A DNA stretch of 64,000 nucleotides from Zoogloea sp041908905 (GCF_041908905.1 NZ_JAYREK010000002.1:124001-188000), one strand, 5' to 3'; positions 7,667-18,457 are shown, counted from the first letter of the stretch. Numbers and translations: made by a program. The notes: generated by a model from the letters alone, not told the origin.

Positions 7667-9103
7667 TCAGTCGCCCTCGCCGTAGCCGAGCATGGCCTTC
7701 ACCTCGAGGAACTCCTCGATGCCCCAGGCGCCCCACTCGCGGCCGAGGCCGGACTGCTTGTAGCCGCCGAAGGGCGCCGCCATGTCGATCGGCGCACCGT
7801 TGATGTGCACGTTGCCGGTGCGCAGGCGGCGGGCCACCGCGCGGGCGCGGGCCGGGTCGCCGGCGCTCACGTAGCCCGACAGGCCGTAGGGCGTGTCGTT
7901 GGCGATCGCCACCGCCTCGTCCTCGTCGCGGTAGGGCAGGATCGACAGCACCGGCCCGAAGATCTCCTCGCGGGCGATGGTCATGGTGTTGCTCACCCGG
8001 CTGAAGATGGTCGGCCGCACGAAGAAGCCGCGGGCGATGCCCTCCGGCCGCCCCGCTCCGCCCGTCAGCAGCTTGGCCCCCTCGGCGATGCCGGCCTCGA
8101 TGAGGCGTTGCACCCGCTCGAACTGGGCGCCATTGGCCAGCGGCCCCATGGTGGTGGCCGCGTCGAGCGGGTCGCCAATGCGGACTTTGCCGAGGGCCGC
8201 CACGGCCAGGGCCTCGACCTCGTCGAGCCGGTGGGCGGGCACCAGCATCCGCGACGGCGCGTTGCAGTTCTGACCGCTGTTGAGCATCAGGGTGGTGACG
8301 CCCTGGGTGACGGCGCGCGGGAAGTCGGCGTCGTCGAGGATGATGTTGGCCGACTTGCCGCCGAGCTCGAGGGCCACCTTCTTGATGCCCTCGGCGGCGG
8401 CCCGCATCACCAGCTGGCCGGCGCGGGTGGAGCCGGTGAAGGACAGCATGTCCACCTCGGGGTGGGTGGTGAGCGGCGCGCCAACCCCCGCACCGTCGCC
8501 ATTGACGAGGTTGAAGACCCCCGCCGGCACGCCGGCCTCGTGGAGGATCTCGGCCAGGATGATGCCCGACAGGGGCGCCAGCTCGCTGGGCTTGAGGACC
8601 ATCGTGCAGCCCGCCGCGAGGGCCGGCGCCACCTTGCAGGCCATCTGGTTGGCCGGCCAGTTCCAGGGGGTGATCAGCCCGCACACGCCGACGGGCTCGC
8701 GCAGGATGCGGGTGTTGCCCTGGGGCTTCTCGAACACGAAGTCCTGCAACGCCTTGGCCGTGGTGCGGAAATGGAACAGCCCGGAGCCGGCCTGGCCGCT
8801 GCCCGCCAGCGCCTTCAGCGGCGCGCCCATCTCGGCGCAGATGGCCTGGGCCATGTCGTCGTAGCGCTTTTTATAGGCCTCGCCGATGCGCACGAAGAGC
8901 TCGAGGCGCTCCTCGCGGGTGGTTGCGGCGAAGGCCGGGAAGGCCGCCCGCGCCGCCGCGACGGCCCGCTCCACGTCGGCGGCGGCGCCCATCGCGATGC
9001 GGCCGGCGGGCGCCTCGGTGGCCGGGTTGATCACGTCGCGGAAAGCCGGGACGGCGGGCTCCACCCACTGGCCGTCTATATAGAAGCGTTGCTGGTTGCT
9101 CAT
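7667..9103 (-). CDS. NAD(P)+-dependent aldehyde dehydrogenase
   Basis: 478 residues, the usual length of the ALDH superfamily. Active-site landmarks are visible: N148 in ITPWNWP (oxyanion), K171 in KPSE, the coenzyme-binding FTGSTRAG (222-229), general base E246 in LELGG, and nucleophile C280 in NSGQNC. The C-terminal EEIFGPVL and FGGYKQSGLGRE motifs are typical of broad-substrate dehydrogenases. It oxidises an aldehyde to the acid in the cytoplasm; the substrate cannot be assigned. It is the first gene of a run with ion channel, two-component system and cytochrome genes on the same strand. It could serve downstream of the quinoprotein alcohol dehydrogenase at 27.6-29.4 kb, but that is inference. 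Confidence 0.93.
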   Translation of the reverse strand: MSNQQRFYIDGQWVEPAVPAFRDVINPATEAPAGRIAMGAAADVERAVAAARAAFPAFAATTREERLELFVRIGEAYKKRYDDMAQAICAEMGAPLKALAGSGQAGSGLFHFRTTAKALQDFVFEKPQGNTRILREPVGVCGLITPWNWPANQMACKVAPALAAGCTMVLKPSELAPLSGIILAEILHEAGVPAGVFNLVNGDGAGVGAPLTTHPEVDMLSFTGSTRAGQLVMRAAAEGIKKVALELGGKSANIILDDADFPRAVTQGVTTLMLNSGQNCNAPSRMLVPAHRLDEVEALAVAALGKVRIGDPLDAATTMGPLANGAQFERVQRLIEAGIAEGAKLLTGGAGRPEGIARGFFVRPTIFSRVSNTMTIAREEIFGPVLSILPYRDEDEAVAIANDTPYGLSGYVSAGDPARARAVARRLRTGNVHINGAPIDMAAPFGGYKQSGLGREWGAWGIEEFLEVKAMLGYGEGD

Positions 9104-9147
9104 GGTGTCTCCTCCGGTTTGTTATGGTGTTGCGGGTGGGCGGTGGG

Positions 9148-11379
<2,232 letters not shown>

Positions 11380-11752
11380 GGGGCGGGCGAAGTAGATAAA
11401 TGTACAGCTGAGCCCGGGATTGTACCGCCCGGAACAACGGCCGGCACCCCCGTCGATGGATGCCGAAACAGATCCAGATCCCGAAATACGGGTCTGCAGA
11501 GCAGAACTCTGTAGCATCAAACCAACACACCGTGATCAAATTCCCGAAACAAAATGCAAGACAGCTTGCGGAGCTTGATCCGGTTGCCTACAATTTTGAT
11601 TGTGCAATGCAACAAACAACCGGGGAACAGTTTTTAACCTTATGTTTTATAAGGTTAATAAATTTTGTGCACATATTGCATCGCACCAATACGGCCGAAG
11701 TCGCCGTAGCTGCGTCCCCGCTTGAATGATGCGACCAACAGGAGCAACAGCA
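11380..11752. other. Intergenic, locally AT-rich divergent promoter region
   Basis: 373 bp between uvrD (minus) and the 108-residue gene (plus). From about 11540 to 11690 the composition drops well below the surrounding G+C level, which fits a promoter zone. It contains a perfect 10-bp inverted repeat (separate entry) and a TTGTGCAATGCAACAA stretch near 11600 that is loosely dyad-symmetric. A short open frame crosses this region but shows no codon bias or recognisable similarity, so it is not called as a gene. Confidence 0.6.
11634..11658. repeat. Perfect 10-bp inverted repeat, possible operator
   Basis: TTAACCTTAT, a five-base spacer GTTTT, then ATAAGGTTAA. The arms are perfectly complementary and AT-rich. 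It lies about 95 bp upstream of the ATG at 11753, inside the AT-rich divergent region. No T-run follows to suggest a terminator, so an operator or promoter element is more likely. The binding protein is unknown. Confidence 0.5.
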
Positions 11753-12079
11753 ATGAAATCGCCCAAACTCTTACCGTGGCAGGCCCGCAAGGCCGGTGTG
11801 TCGCTGGAGCGCGCCGAAGCGCTGTGGCGCAAGGCCGTCCGCGAAGCCACCGCCGACACCGGCTGGGTTGGCACCTCCGAATTCTGGGGCGCGGCCGAAG
11901 CCCGCTTCCGTGAACTCCTCGACGCCGAGCGCAGCACCCTGTGCGCACCGCAGATCGAAACCTTCGTACGCAGCCAGAGCCGCCTCGGCCTGCTGCCGCT
12001 GCTCGCCGCCGAGCAGATGGTCAGCGCGATCTCTGCCAACTGGCAGCGCTTCTGCAACCAGATGAGCAAGGCCGCCTGA
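11753..12079 (+). CDS. Conserved small hypothetical protein
   Basis: A 108-residue soluble, probably all-helical protein with no signal peptide or membrane segment. Tryptophan-containing blocks stand out (KLLPWQARKAGVS, ALWRKAVREA, TGWVGTSEFW, ANWQRFCNQM). I recognise no characterised domain; similar short proteins occur in Rhodocyclales as hypotheticals, from memory. The start is set by a clear CAGGAG seven to eight bases upstream. It is a single-gene unit: a divergent promoter region precedes it and a strong rho-independent terminator follows at 12155. Possible roles (granule-associated or envelope-stress protein) would be guesses. Confidence 0.75.
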   Translation: MKSPKLLPWQARKAGVSLERAEALWRKAVREATADTGWVGTSEFWGAAEARFRELLDAERSTLCAPQIETFVRSQSRLGLLPLLAAEQMVSAISANWQRFCNQMSKAA

Positions 12080-12154
12080 CACCCTCAGGCCGCCGCCGGC
12101 CTCCGGGCCGGCCCAACCGTGTTTTTCTCCCTCCTCTCCTTCGTGGAGATTTGA

Positions 12155-12189
12155 CGGCGTCTGTCGCAAGGCAGACGCCGCTTTTTTTT
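12155..12189 (+). terminator. Rho-independent terminator after the small hypothetical gene
   Basis: A nine-base-pair GC-rich stem, CGGCGTCTG pairing with CAGACGCCG around an eight-base loop, is followed by C and eight T residues. It separates the small hypothetical gene from yajC. Confidence 0.9.
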
Positions 12190-12295
12190 GTGCGCCGCTG
12201 CCCGCCCCGGGCGCGCCCCCAGCCCCCGCGCACGGAAGGCCATCCGCGGCTGCTGTTATACTCCGGGGTTTTTCACCTCCCCTCAGGAGCTCAAT

Positions 12296-12628
12296 GTGCT
12301 GATTTCCAACGCCTTTGCCCAGGCCGCCCCGGCCGCCGCGCAGGATCCGATGTCCAGCATCACCGGCATGCTGCCGCTGATCTTCATGTTCGTCGTGCTG
12401 TACTTCCTGATGATCCGCCCGCAGATGAAGCGCGCCAAGGAGCACAAGGCCCTGCTCGAAGGCCTGCAGAAGAACGACGAGGTGCTGACCCAGGGCGGCA
12501 TCGTCGGCAAGGTCGTGTCGCTGAGCGACTCCTACGTCACCGTCGAAGTCGCCGCGAACACCCAGATCATCGTCCAGAAACAGGCCATCGGCGCCGTGCT
12601 GCCGAAGGGCACCATCAAGTCGATCTGA
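12296..12628 (+). CDS. yajC: Preprotein translocase accessory subunit YajC
   Basis: A 110-residue inner-membrane protein with one transmembrane helix (LPLIFMFVVLYFLMIRPQMKR, about residues 23-43) followed by the conserved cytoplasmic region KNDEVLTQGGIVGKVVSL. YajC joins SecDF in the holo-translocon. The start is a GTG at 12296 preceded by AGGAG with six-base spacing, giving the YajC-like N terminus; the longer upstream frame runs through the terminator and is not used. A TATACT box about 35 bp upstream could be the -10. It heads yajC-secD-secF; the tgt/queA genes that often precede yajC are not here. Confidence 0.95.
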   Translation: MLISNAFAQAAPAAAQDPMSSITGMLPLIFMFVVLYFLMIRPQMKRAKEHKALLEGLQKNDEVLTQGGIVGKVVSLSDSYVTVEVAANTQIIVQKQAIGAVLPKGTIKSI

Positions 12629-12708
12629 ACGCCGGAGGCGGCGGGGCCCCGCTCCGCCCGCCGGGCCGCACAGCATCAACGTAGCTTCCCATCCTTTCCG
12701 CCCGACCC

Positions 12709-14568
12709 ATGAACCGCTACCCTCTCTGGAAAAACCTCCTCATCGGCCTCGTGCTGCTGTGGGGCCTGATCTACACCCTGCCGAATTTCTACGGGGAGGT
12801 GCCCGCCGTCCAGGTCTCCAGCGGCAAGGCCACGCTCAAGCTCGACACCACGACCGCCCTCAAGCGCGTCGAGGAAAGCCTGGCGGCGGCCGGCATCCCG
12901 CACGACGGCCTGTTCGCCGACCTCACCAGCGTGCGCGCCCGCTTCCGTGACACCGACACCCAGCTGAAGGCCAAGGACGCCATCGAGAAGGCCTTCAACC
13001 CGGACGCCGCCGACCCGTCCTACGTGGTCGCCCTCAACCTGCTGTCGGCCAGCCCCCAGTGGCTCACCAGCATCCACGCGCTGCCCATGTACCTGGGCCT
13101 CGACCTGCGCGGCGGCGTGCACTTCCTGCTCCAGGTGGACATGAAGGGCGCCGTCACCAAGCGCCTCGACGCCACCACCGGCGACCTGCGCACCCTGCTG
13201 CGCGACAAGAACGTCCGCCACGCCGGCATCAGCCGTGAAGGCGCCAGCGTGGTCATCCGCTTCCGCGACGCCGAGACCCAGGCCCGCGCGAAGAGCGTGA
13301 TCAGCGCCGGCAACAACGATCTGCAACTCATCGAAGGCCAGGACGGCGCCGACTTCAAGCTCACCGCCACCCTCACTCCGCTGGCCCAGAAGACCATCCA
13401 GGAATTCGCCCTCCGCCAGAACATCGGCACCCTGCACAACCGGATCAACGAACTCGGCGTGGCCGAGCCGGTGATCCAGCAGCAGGGCCTCGACCGCATC
13501 GTCGTGCAGCTCCCGGGCGTCCAGGACGTGGCCAAGGCCAAGGACATCCTCGGCCGCACCGCGACCCTCGAGATCCGTCTGGTGGACGACACCCCGGGCG
13601 CCCTCGAAGGCGCGCTGCAGGGCACCATCCCGCCGGGCACCGAGCTCTACTCCGAGCGCGGCGGCAACCCGCTGCTGGTCAAGAAGCAGGTCGTCCTCAC
13701 CGGCGAGCGCCTCACCGACGCCCAGCCGGGCTTCGACGGCCAGACCCACGAGCCGGCGGTCCACCTCACCCTCGACGCCGCCGGCGCCCGCATCTTCAAG
13801 GACATCACCCGCGAGAACATCAACAAGCGGATGGCCATCCTGCTGATCGAGAAGGGCAAGGGCGAGGTCGTCACCGCCCCGGTGATCCGCAGCGAGATCG
13901 GCGGCGGCCGCGTGCAGATCTCCGGCCGCATGAGCTCCGAGGAAGCCACCGACACCGCCCTGCTGCTGCGGGCCGGCTCGCTGGCGGCGCCGATGGAGAT
14001 CATCGAGGAGCGCACCATCGGCCCCAGCCTCGGCGCCGAGAACATCACCAAGGGCTTCCACTCCACCATGTGGGGCTTCATCGCCATCGCCATCTTCATG
14101 TGCGCGTACTACATGCTGTTCGGCTTCGTGTCGGTGGTGGCGCTGGCCTCCAACCTGCTCTTGCTGGTGGCGCTGCTGTCGCTGCTGCAGGCCACCCTGA
14201 CCCTGCCGGGCATCGCGGCCATCGCGCTGACCCTCGGCATGGCCATCGACGCCAACGTGCTGATCAACGAGCGCATCCGTGAAGAGCTGCGCAACGGCTC
14301 CAGCCCCCAGGCGGCGATCGCCACCGGCTACGACCGCGCCTTCGACACCATCCTCGACTCCAACGTCACCACCCTGATCGCCGGCATCGCCCTGCTGGTA
14401 TTCGGCTCCGGCCCGGTGCGGGGTTTTGCGGTGGTGCACTGCCTCGGCATCCTCACCTCGATGTTCAGCGCGATCCTGGTCTCCCGCGGCCTGGTCAACC
14501 TGATCTACGGCAAGAAGCGCAAGCTCGAGAAGCTGGCCATCGGCCAGGTCTGGAAGCCGGGCCTCTGA
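12709..14568 (+). CDS. secD: Protein translocase subunit SecD
   Basis: A 619-residue inner-membrane protein that with SecF uses the proton gradient to pull exported proteins out of the SecYEG channel. TM1 is near the N terminus (WKNLLIGLVLLWGLIYTLPNFYGE), then a large periplasmic domain beginning YLGLDLRGGVHFLLQVD (the SecD signature), and five C-terminal helices from about residue 445 including LTLGMAIDANVLINERIREEL, which holds the conserved Asp/Arg of the RND-type core. The length matches betaproteobacterial SecD. It lies 80 bp after yajC and 35 bp before secF. Confidence 0.97.
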   Translation: MNRYPLWKNLLIGLVLLWGLIYTLPNFYGEVPAVQVSSGKATLKLDTTTALKRVEESLAAAGIPHDGLFADLTSVRARFRDTDTQLKAKDAIEKAFNPDAADPSYVVALNLLSASPQWLTSIHALPMYLGLDLRGGVHFLLQVDMKGAVTKRLDATTGDLRTLLRDKNVRHAGISREGASVVIRFRDAETQARAKSVISAGNNDLQLIEGQDGADFKLTATLTPLAQKTIQEFALRQNIGTLHNRINELGVAEPVIQQQGLDRIVVQLPGVQDVAKAKDILGRTATLEIRLVDDTPGALEGALQGTIPPGTELYSERGGNPLLVKKQVVLTGERLTDAQPGFDGQTHEPAVHLTLDAAGARIFKDITRENINKRMAILLIEKGKGEVVTAPVIRSEIGGGRVQISGRMSSEEATDTALLLRAGSLAAPMEIIEERTIGPSLGAENITKGFHSTMWGFIAIAIFMCAYYMLFGFVSVVALASNLLLLVALLSLLQATLTLPGIAAIALTLGMAIDANVLINERIREELRNGSSPQAAIATGYDRAFDTILDSNVTTLIAGIALLVFGSGPVRGFAVVHCLGILTSMFSAILVSRGLVNLIYGKKRKLEKLAIGQVWKPGL

Positions 14569-14603
14569 GGCGCGGCAGCAACGGCACACAACGGACATTC
14601 ATC

Positions 14604-15536
14604 ATGGAATTCTTCCGGATCCACAAAGACATCCCCTTCATGCGGCACGCGCTGGTGTTCAACGTGATTTCGTTGGTCACCTTCCTGCTCGCGGTGTTCT
14701 TCCTGGCCACCAAGGGGCTGCATTTCAGCGTCGAGTTCACCGGCGGCACGCTGATGGAAGTCAGCTACGCCGAGGCCCCGGCCCTCGAGAAGCTGCGCGA
14801 CGCCCTCGCCAAGGAAGGCTACCAGGACGCCCAGGTGCAGAACTTCGGCAGCTCCCGCGACGTGCTGATCCGCCTGCCCAACCGGGAAGGCATGGAAACC
14901 GGCAAGGTCAGCGACAAGGTCATGGCCAGCCTCAACGCCCTCGAGGGCGGCAAGCCCGAGCTGCGCCGGGTCGAGTTCGTCGGCCCGCAGGTCGGCAAGG
15001 AGCTCGCCTCCGACGGCGCGATGGCGCTGCTGCTGGTGATCGGCGGCATCGTGGTGTATCTGGCGATGCGCTTCGAGTGGCGCTTCGCGGTGTCGGCGAT
15101 CATCGCCAACCTCCACGACGTGATCATCATCCTGGGCTTCTTCGCGCTGTTCCAGTGGGAATTCTCGCTGCCGGTGCTGGCCGCCACCCTGGCGGTGCTG
15201 GGCTACTCGGTGAATGAATCGGTGGTGGTCTTCGACCGGGTGCGCGAGACCTTCAAGAAGAAGCGCGGCCTGACCACCCCGCAGGTGCTCGACCACGCCA
15301 TCACCAGCACCATCAGCCGCACCATCATCACCCACGGCTCGACCCAGATCATGGTGCTGTCGATGCTGCTGTTCGGTGGCGAGACGCTGTACTACTTCTC
15401 CCTGGCGCTGACCATCGGCATCTGCTTCGGCATCTACTCGTCGGTGCTGGTGGCGAGCCCGCTGGTGATGTGGCTCGGCGTGTCCCGCGAGCAGTTCATC
15501 CAGCCCAAGAAGGAAAAGCAGGAGGCCGTCGTCTGA
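14604..15536 (+). CDS. secF: Protein translocase subunit SecF
   Basis: A 310-residue partner of SecD. It has an N-terminal helix, the periplasmic motif FSVEFTGGTLMEV, and five helices with the conserved core LGYSVNESVVVFDRVRE, equivalent to SecD TM4. It ends with a charged cytoplasmic tail. It is the last gene of yajC-secDF and is closed by a rho-independent terminator 20 bp downstream. Confidence 0.97.
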   Translation: MEFFRIHKDIPFMRHALVFNVISLVTFLLAVFFLATKGLHFSVEFTGGTLMEVSYAEAPALEKLRDALAKEGYQDAQVQNFGSSRDVLIRLPNREGMETGKVSDKVMASLNALEGGKPELRRVEFVGPQVGKELASDGAMALLLVIGGIVVYLAMRFEWRFAVSAIIANLHDVIIILGFFALFQWEFSLPVLAATLAVLGYSVNESVVVFDRVRETFKKKRGLTTPQVLDHAITSTISRTIITHGSTQIMVLSMLLFGGETLYYFSLALTIGICFGIYSSVLVASPLVMWLGVSREQFIQPKKEKQEAVV

Positions 15537-15557
15537 CGCGCCCCCCTTGCTGCATCG

Positions 15558-15587
15558 AAAAGGGCTGCCCGCGGGCAGCCCTTTTTG
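15558..15587 (+). terminator. Rho-independent terminator after secF
   Basis: AAGGGCTGCCC and GGGCAGCCCTT form a long GC-rich stem with a two-base GC loop, followed by a T-run. The A-run on the left side means it may also stop transcription arriving from the opposite strand (ABC transporter gene). Confidence 0.9.
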
Positions 15588-15604
15588 TTGCGCGTGTCCC
15601 GGGC

Positions 15605-16312
15605 TCAGGCTTCCACCAGCCGCCCCGAGGCGAGCCGCAGGGTGCGCCCGCAGCGGGCCGCCAGCGCGTGGTCGTGGGTCACCAGCACCAGGGTGGTGCC
15701 GGACTCGGCGTTCAGTGAGAACATCAGCTCGATCACTGCCTCGCCGGTGGCCACGTCGAGGTTGCCGGTCGGCTCGTCGGCCAGCACCAGCGCCGGCCGC
15801 GGCGCGAAAGCCCGCGCCACCGCCACCCGCTGCTGCTCGCCCCCCGACAGCTGGCGCGGATAATGGGCCAGCCGGCCGGCCAGGCCGACCCGCCCGAGCC
15901 AGGCTTCGGCCTCCCGGCGCGCGTCGCTGCGGCCGGCGAGCTCCAGGGGCAGCATCACGTTCTCGAGGGCGGTGAGCGCCGGGAGCAGCTGGAAGGACTG
16001 GAACACGAAGCCCAGGCAGGTGCCCCGCAGCGCCGCGCGGCCGTCCTCGTCGAGGGCGAACAGATCCTGCCCGCGGATCTTGACCGTGCCACCGCTCGGC
16101 GAATCCAGCCCGGCCAGCAGGCCGAGCAGGGTCGACTTGCCGGAGCCGGAGGCCCCGACGATGGCCACCGCCTCGCCGGGGGCGATGGAAAACGAGACAT
16201 CTTCGAGGATGTGCAGCACGGGCCCGCCGTCGGCCGTCACGCTGCGGCACAGCCGGCTCACTTCGACCACCGGCACGTCGGCCGGCGGAACATCGCTTCG
16301 CTGGGTATTCAT
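15605..16312 (-). CDS. ABC transporter ATP-binding protein, LolD/YbbA-like
   Basis: A 235-residue ATPase with Walker A GASGSGKST, Q-loop FVFQSFQLLP, signature LSGGEQQRV, Walker B LVLADEPTGNLD and the H-loop in VTHDH. The sequence LPALTALENVMLPLEL and the NLD after Walker B place it in the MacB/LolD/YbbA group, whose members energise FtsX-like permeases that extract lipoproteins or peptides rather than import solutes. No permease gene lies next to it, so its partner is either elsewhere or it acts with another subunit. Start at ATG 16312 (MNTQRS); two further ATG codons upstream are possible. It lies downstream of guaB, separated by a terminator. Confidence 0.85.
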   Translation of the reverse strand: MNTQRSDVPPADVPVVEVSRLCRSVTADGGPVLHILEDVSFSIAPGEAVAIVGASGSGKSTLLGLLAGLDSPSGGTVKIRGQDLFALDEDGRAALRGTCLGFVFQSFQLLPALTALENVMLPLELAGRSDARREAEAWLGRVGLAGRLAHYPRQLSGGEQQRVAVARAFAPRPALVLADEPTGNLDVATGEAVIELMFSLNAESGTTLVLVTHDHALAARCGRTLRLASGRLVEA

Positions 16313-16402
16313 GGGCATCGGGGAGTTCGGACAGGGAGCGGCATATGGACACCGATTATCGCCCGGCATGGCCATACCCCGGCAAGCCGCCGGACACGCA
16401 CG

Positions 16403-16431
16403 ATAAAAAAGGCAGCCCGCAGGCTGCCTTT
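16403..16431 (-). terminator. Rho-independent terminator of guaB
   Basis: Read on the minus strand, AAGGCAGCC and GGCTGCCTT pair around a four-base loop, followed by a run of six T residues. It lies 26 bp past the guaB stop codon. Confidence 0.9.
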
Positions 16432-16456
16432 GGATACCGTGCTGCGCGGACGGTGC

Positions 16457-17917
16457 TCAGTCCACGTGGTAGTTGGGTGCTTCCTTGGTGATCTGCACGT
16501 CGTGGACGTGGGATTCACGGATGCCGGCCGAGGTGATCTCGACGAACTCGGCGCGGGTGCGCATCTCGTCGATGGTGGCACACCCCACGTAGCCCATGGA
16601 GGCGCGCAGGCCGCCCATAAGCTGGTGGATCACCGCCGTCACCGCGCCCTTGTAGGGCACGCGGCCTTCGATGCCTTCGGGCACCAGCTTGTCCACATTG
16701 CCGTCGTTCTCCTGGAAGTAACGGTCGGCGGCGCCCTGCTGCATCGCGCCCAGCGAACCCATGCCGCGGTAGGACTTGTAGGAACGGCCCTGGAACAGCA
16801 CGGTCTCGCCCGGCGCCTCTTCGGTACCGGCGAACAGGCCGCCCAGCATCACCACGTTGGCACCGGCGACGATGGCCTTGGAGATGTCGCCCGAGTAGCG
16901 GATGCCGCCGTCGGCGATCATCGGCACACCGGAGCCCTCGAGGGCGGTGGCGACATTGTCGACCGCGGTGATCTGCGGCACGCCGACGCCCGCCACGATG
17001 CGGGTGGTGCAGATCGAGCCGGGGCCGATGCCGACCTTGACGCCGTCGGCGCCGGCATCCACCAGTGCCTTGGCGGCAGCGGCGGTGGCGATGTTGCCGC
17101 CGATGACCTCGACCTGCGGGAAGTTCTTCTTGACCCAGCTCACGCGGTCGAGCACGCCCTGGGAGTGGCCATGGGCGGTATCGACGACGATCACGTCGAC
17201 GCCGGCCTCGGCCAGCAGCGCGGCGCGCTCCTCGGTGCCGGCACCGACGCCGATCGCCGCACCGACGCGCAGGCGGCCGAGGCCGTCCTTGGAGGCGAGC
17301 GGGTGCTCGGTGGACTTCATCATGTCCTTGACGGTGATGAGGCCGGCCAGGCCGCCTTCGTCATTGAGCACCAGCACGCGCTCGAGGCGGTGCTTGTGCA
17401 TCAGCGCGCGGCCTTCTTCGAGGCTGGCGCCTTCGCGCACCGTGACCAGGCGCGACTCGGGCGTCATGATCGCCGAGACGGGCTGGTCGAGATTGGTCTC
17501 GAAGCGGGTGTCACGGTTGGTGACGATGCCGATCACCTTGCCGTTATCGACCACCGGCAGGCCGGAGATCTTGTGGGTACGGGTCAGGGTGAGCACCTCG
17601 CGGACCGTCATGGTCGGCGGGATGGTGATCGGATCCTTGAGGATGCCCGATTCGAAGCGTTTTACCTTGGCCACTTCGGCCGCCTGCTGCTGGGGGGTCA
17701 GGTTCTTGTGAACGATCCCGATCCCGCCTTCCTGCGCGAGCGCAATGGCGAGGCGTGCTTCGGTGACGGTGTCCATGGCTGCGGACACCAGAGGAATATT
17801 CAGGGTAATGTTGCGCGTGAGTTTCGTCTGAAGGCTGACGTCGCGCGGGAGAACGCTCGAATGGGCGGGGATGAGAAGGACGTCGTCAAACGTCAGCGCC
17901 TTCTGGATCACTCGCAT
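16457..17917 (-). CDS. guaB: Inosine-5'-monophosphate dehydrogenase
   Basis: A 486-residue cytosolic enzyme that oxidises IMP to XMP with NAD+, the committed step of GMP synthesis. The N terminus (ALTFDDVLLIPAHSSVLP) and the catalytic loop GPGSICTTR with its active-site cysteine are intact, as is the flap motif YRGMGSLGAM. Two CBS domains lie between about residues 90 and 205. The start MRVIQKAL is the family start; a longer frame upstream runs into the promoter. A well-formed sigma-70 promoter precedes it. guaA, the usual next gene, is not present: a terminator and an ABC ATPase follow instead. Confidence 0.97.
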   Translation of the reverse strand: MRVIQKALTFDDVLLIPAHSSVLPRDVSLQTKLTRNITLNIPLVSAAMDTVTEARLAIALAQEGGIGIVHKNLTPQQQAAEVAKVKRFESGILKDPITIPPTMTVREVLTLTRTHKISGLPVVDNGKVIGIVTNRDTRFETNLDQPVSAIMTPESRLVTVREGASLEEGRALMHKHRLERVLVLNDEGGLAGLITVKDMMKSTEHPLASKDGLGRLRVGAAIGVGAGTEERAALLAEAGVDVIVVDTAHGHSQGVLDRVSWVKKNFPQVEVIGGNIATAAAAKALVDAGADGVKVGIGPGSICTTRIVAGVGVPQITAVDNVATALEGSGVPMIADGGIRYSGDISKAIVAGANVVMLGGLFAGTEEAPGETVLFQGRSYKSYRGMGSLGAMQQGAADRYFQENDGNVDKLVPEGIEGRVPYKGAVTAVIHQLMGGLRASMGYVGCATIDEMRTRAEFVEITSAGIRESHVHDVQITKEAPNYHVD

Positions 17918-17944
17918 GGCTTTAATCCCTTGAATCAAATCCGT

Positions 17945-17973
17945 ATTATACGTAGCCAGCCGGCTTGCGGCAA
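17945..17973 (-). promoter_or_regulatory. Sigma-70 promoter of guaB
   Basis: On the minus strand a -35 box TTGCCG is followed after exactly 17 bp by a consensus -10 box TATAAT, ending 27 bp upstream of the guaB ATG. The placement and spacing are what a vegetative promoter needs. Confidence 0.75.
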
Positions 17974-17998
17974 AAGCTTTGTCCTGATGGAGCACTCA

Positions 17999-18457
17999 AT
18001 GTTGCACAAACTTCCGGCCGTCGTGCTGGCCCTCGTCACCACGGCAGCCTTCGGCCAGGAAATATACAGCTGGAAAGACCCCAGCGGGCGGGTGCATTAC
18101 TCCGACCTTCCGCCCCCCGAAGCCCAGGCCCGCACCCTGCGCAAGGCGCCGCTGGCACCCACCGCGGGGGCTTCCGAGGGCCGCCAGGGCCCCGCCTCGA
18201 TCGTCGAGAAGGACCTCGCCTTCAAGAAACGCCGGGCCGCCGCCGCGGAGGCCGAGGAAAAGGCCACCGCCGACCGCGCGACGGCCGACGCCCGCCAGCG
18301 GGAATGCTCCGACGCCAGGGCGCAGCTGGTGGCCATGCAGGACGGCCAGCGGGTCACCCGCTTTGCCGAGAACGGCGAGCGCGTGGTGCTCGACGACTCC
18401 GAGCACGAAGCCGAGATCGAGCGCCTGCGCGGCTACCTCGCCCGCAACTGCAAATAG
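17999..18457 (+). CDS. DUF4124 domain-containing secreted protein
   Basis: A 152-residue protein with a signal peptide (KLPAVVLALVTTAAFGQ, cleavage near residue 19), then the DUF4124 signature EIYSWKDPSGRVHYSDLPPP. The rest is a charged, alanine/glutamate-rich region likely to form a helix, ending in a cysteine-lysine tail. DUF4124 proteins are common periplasmic proteins of Beta- and Gammaproteobacteria with unknown function. The ATG at 17999 is favoured because GGAG lies six bases before it; an in-frame ATG 12 bp earlier overlaps that ribosome site. It diverges from guaB. Confidence 0.85.
   Translation: MLHKLPAVVLALVTTAAFGQEIYSWKDPSGRVHYSDLPPPEAQARTLRKAPLAPTAGASEGRQGPASIVEKDLAFKKRRAAAAEAEEKATADRATADARQRECSDARAQLVAMQDGQRVTRFAENGERVVLDDSEHEAEIERLRGYLARNCK

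Noticed and set aside
11460..11729. An 89-codon plus-strand frame in the AT-rich uvrD upstream region
   Set aside because: No ribosome site, codon use unlike neighbours, no similarity recognised; the region looks like promoter DNA.
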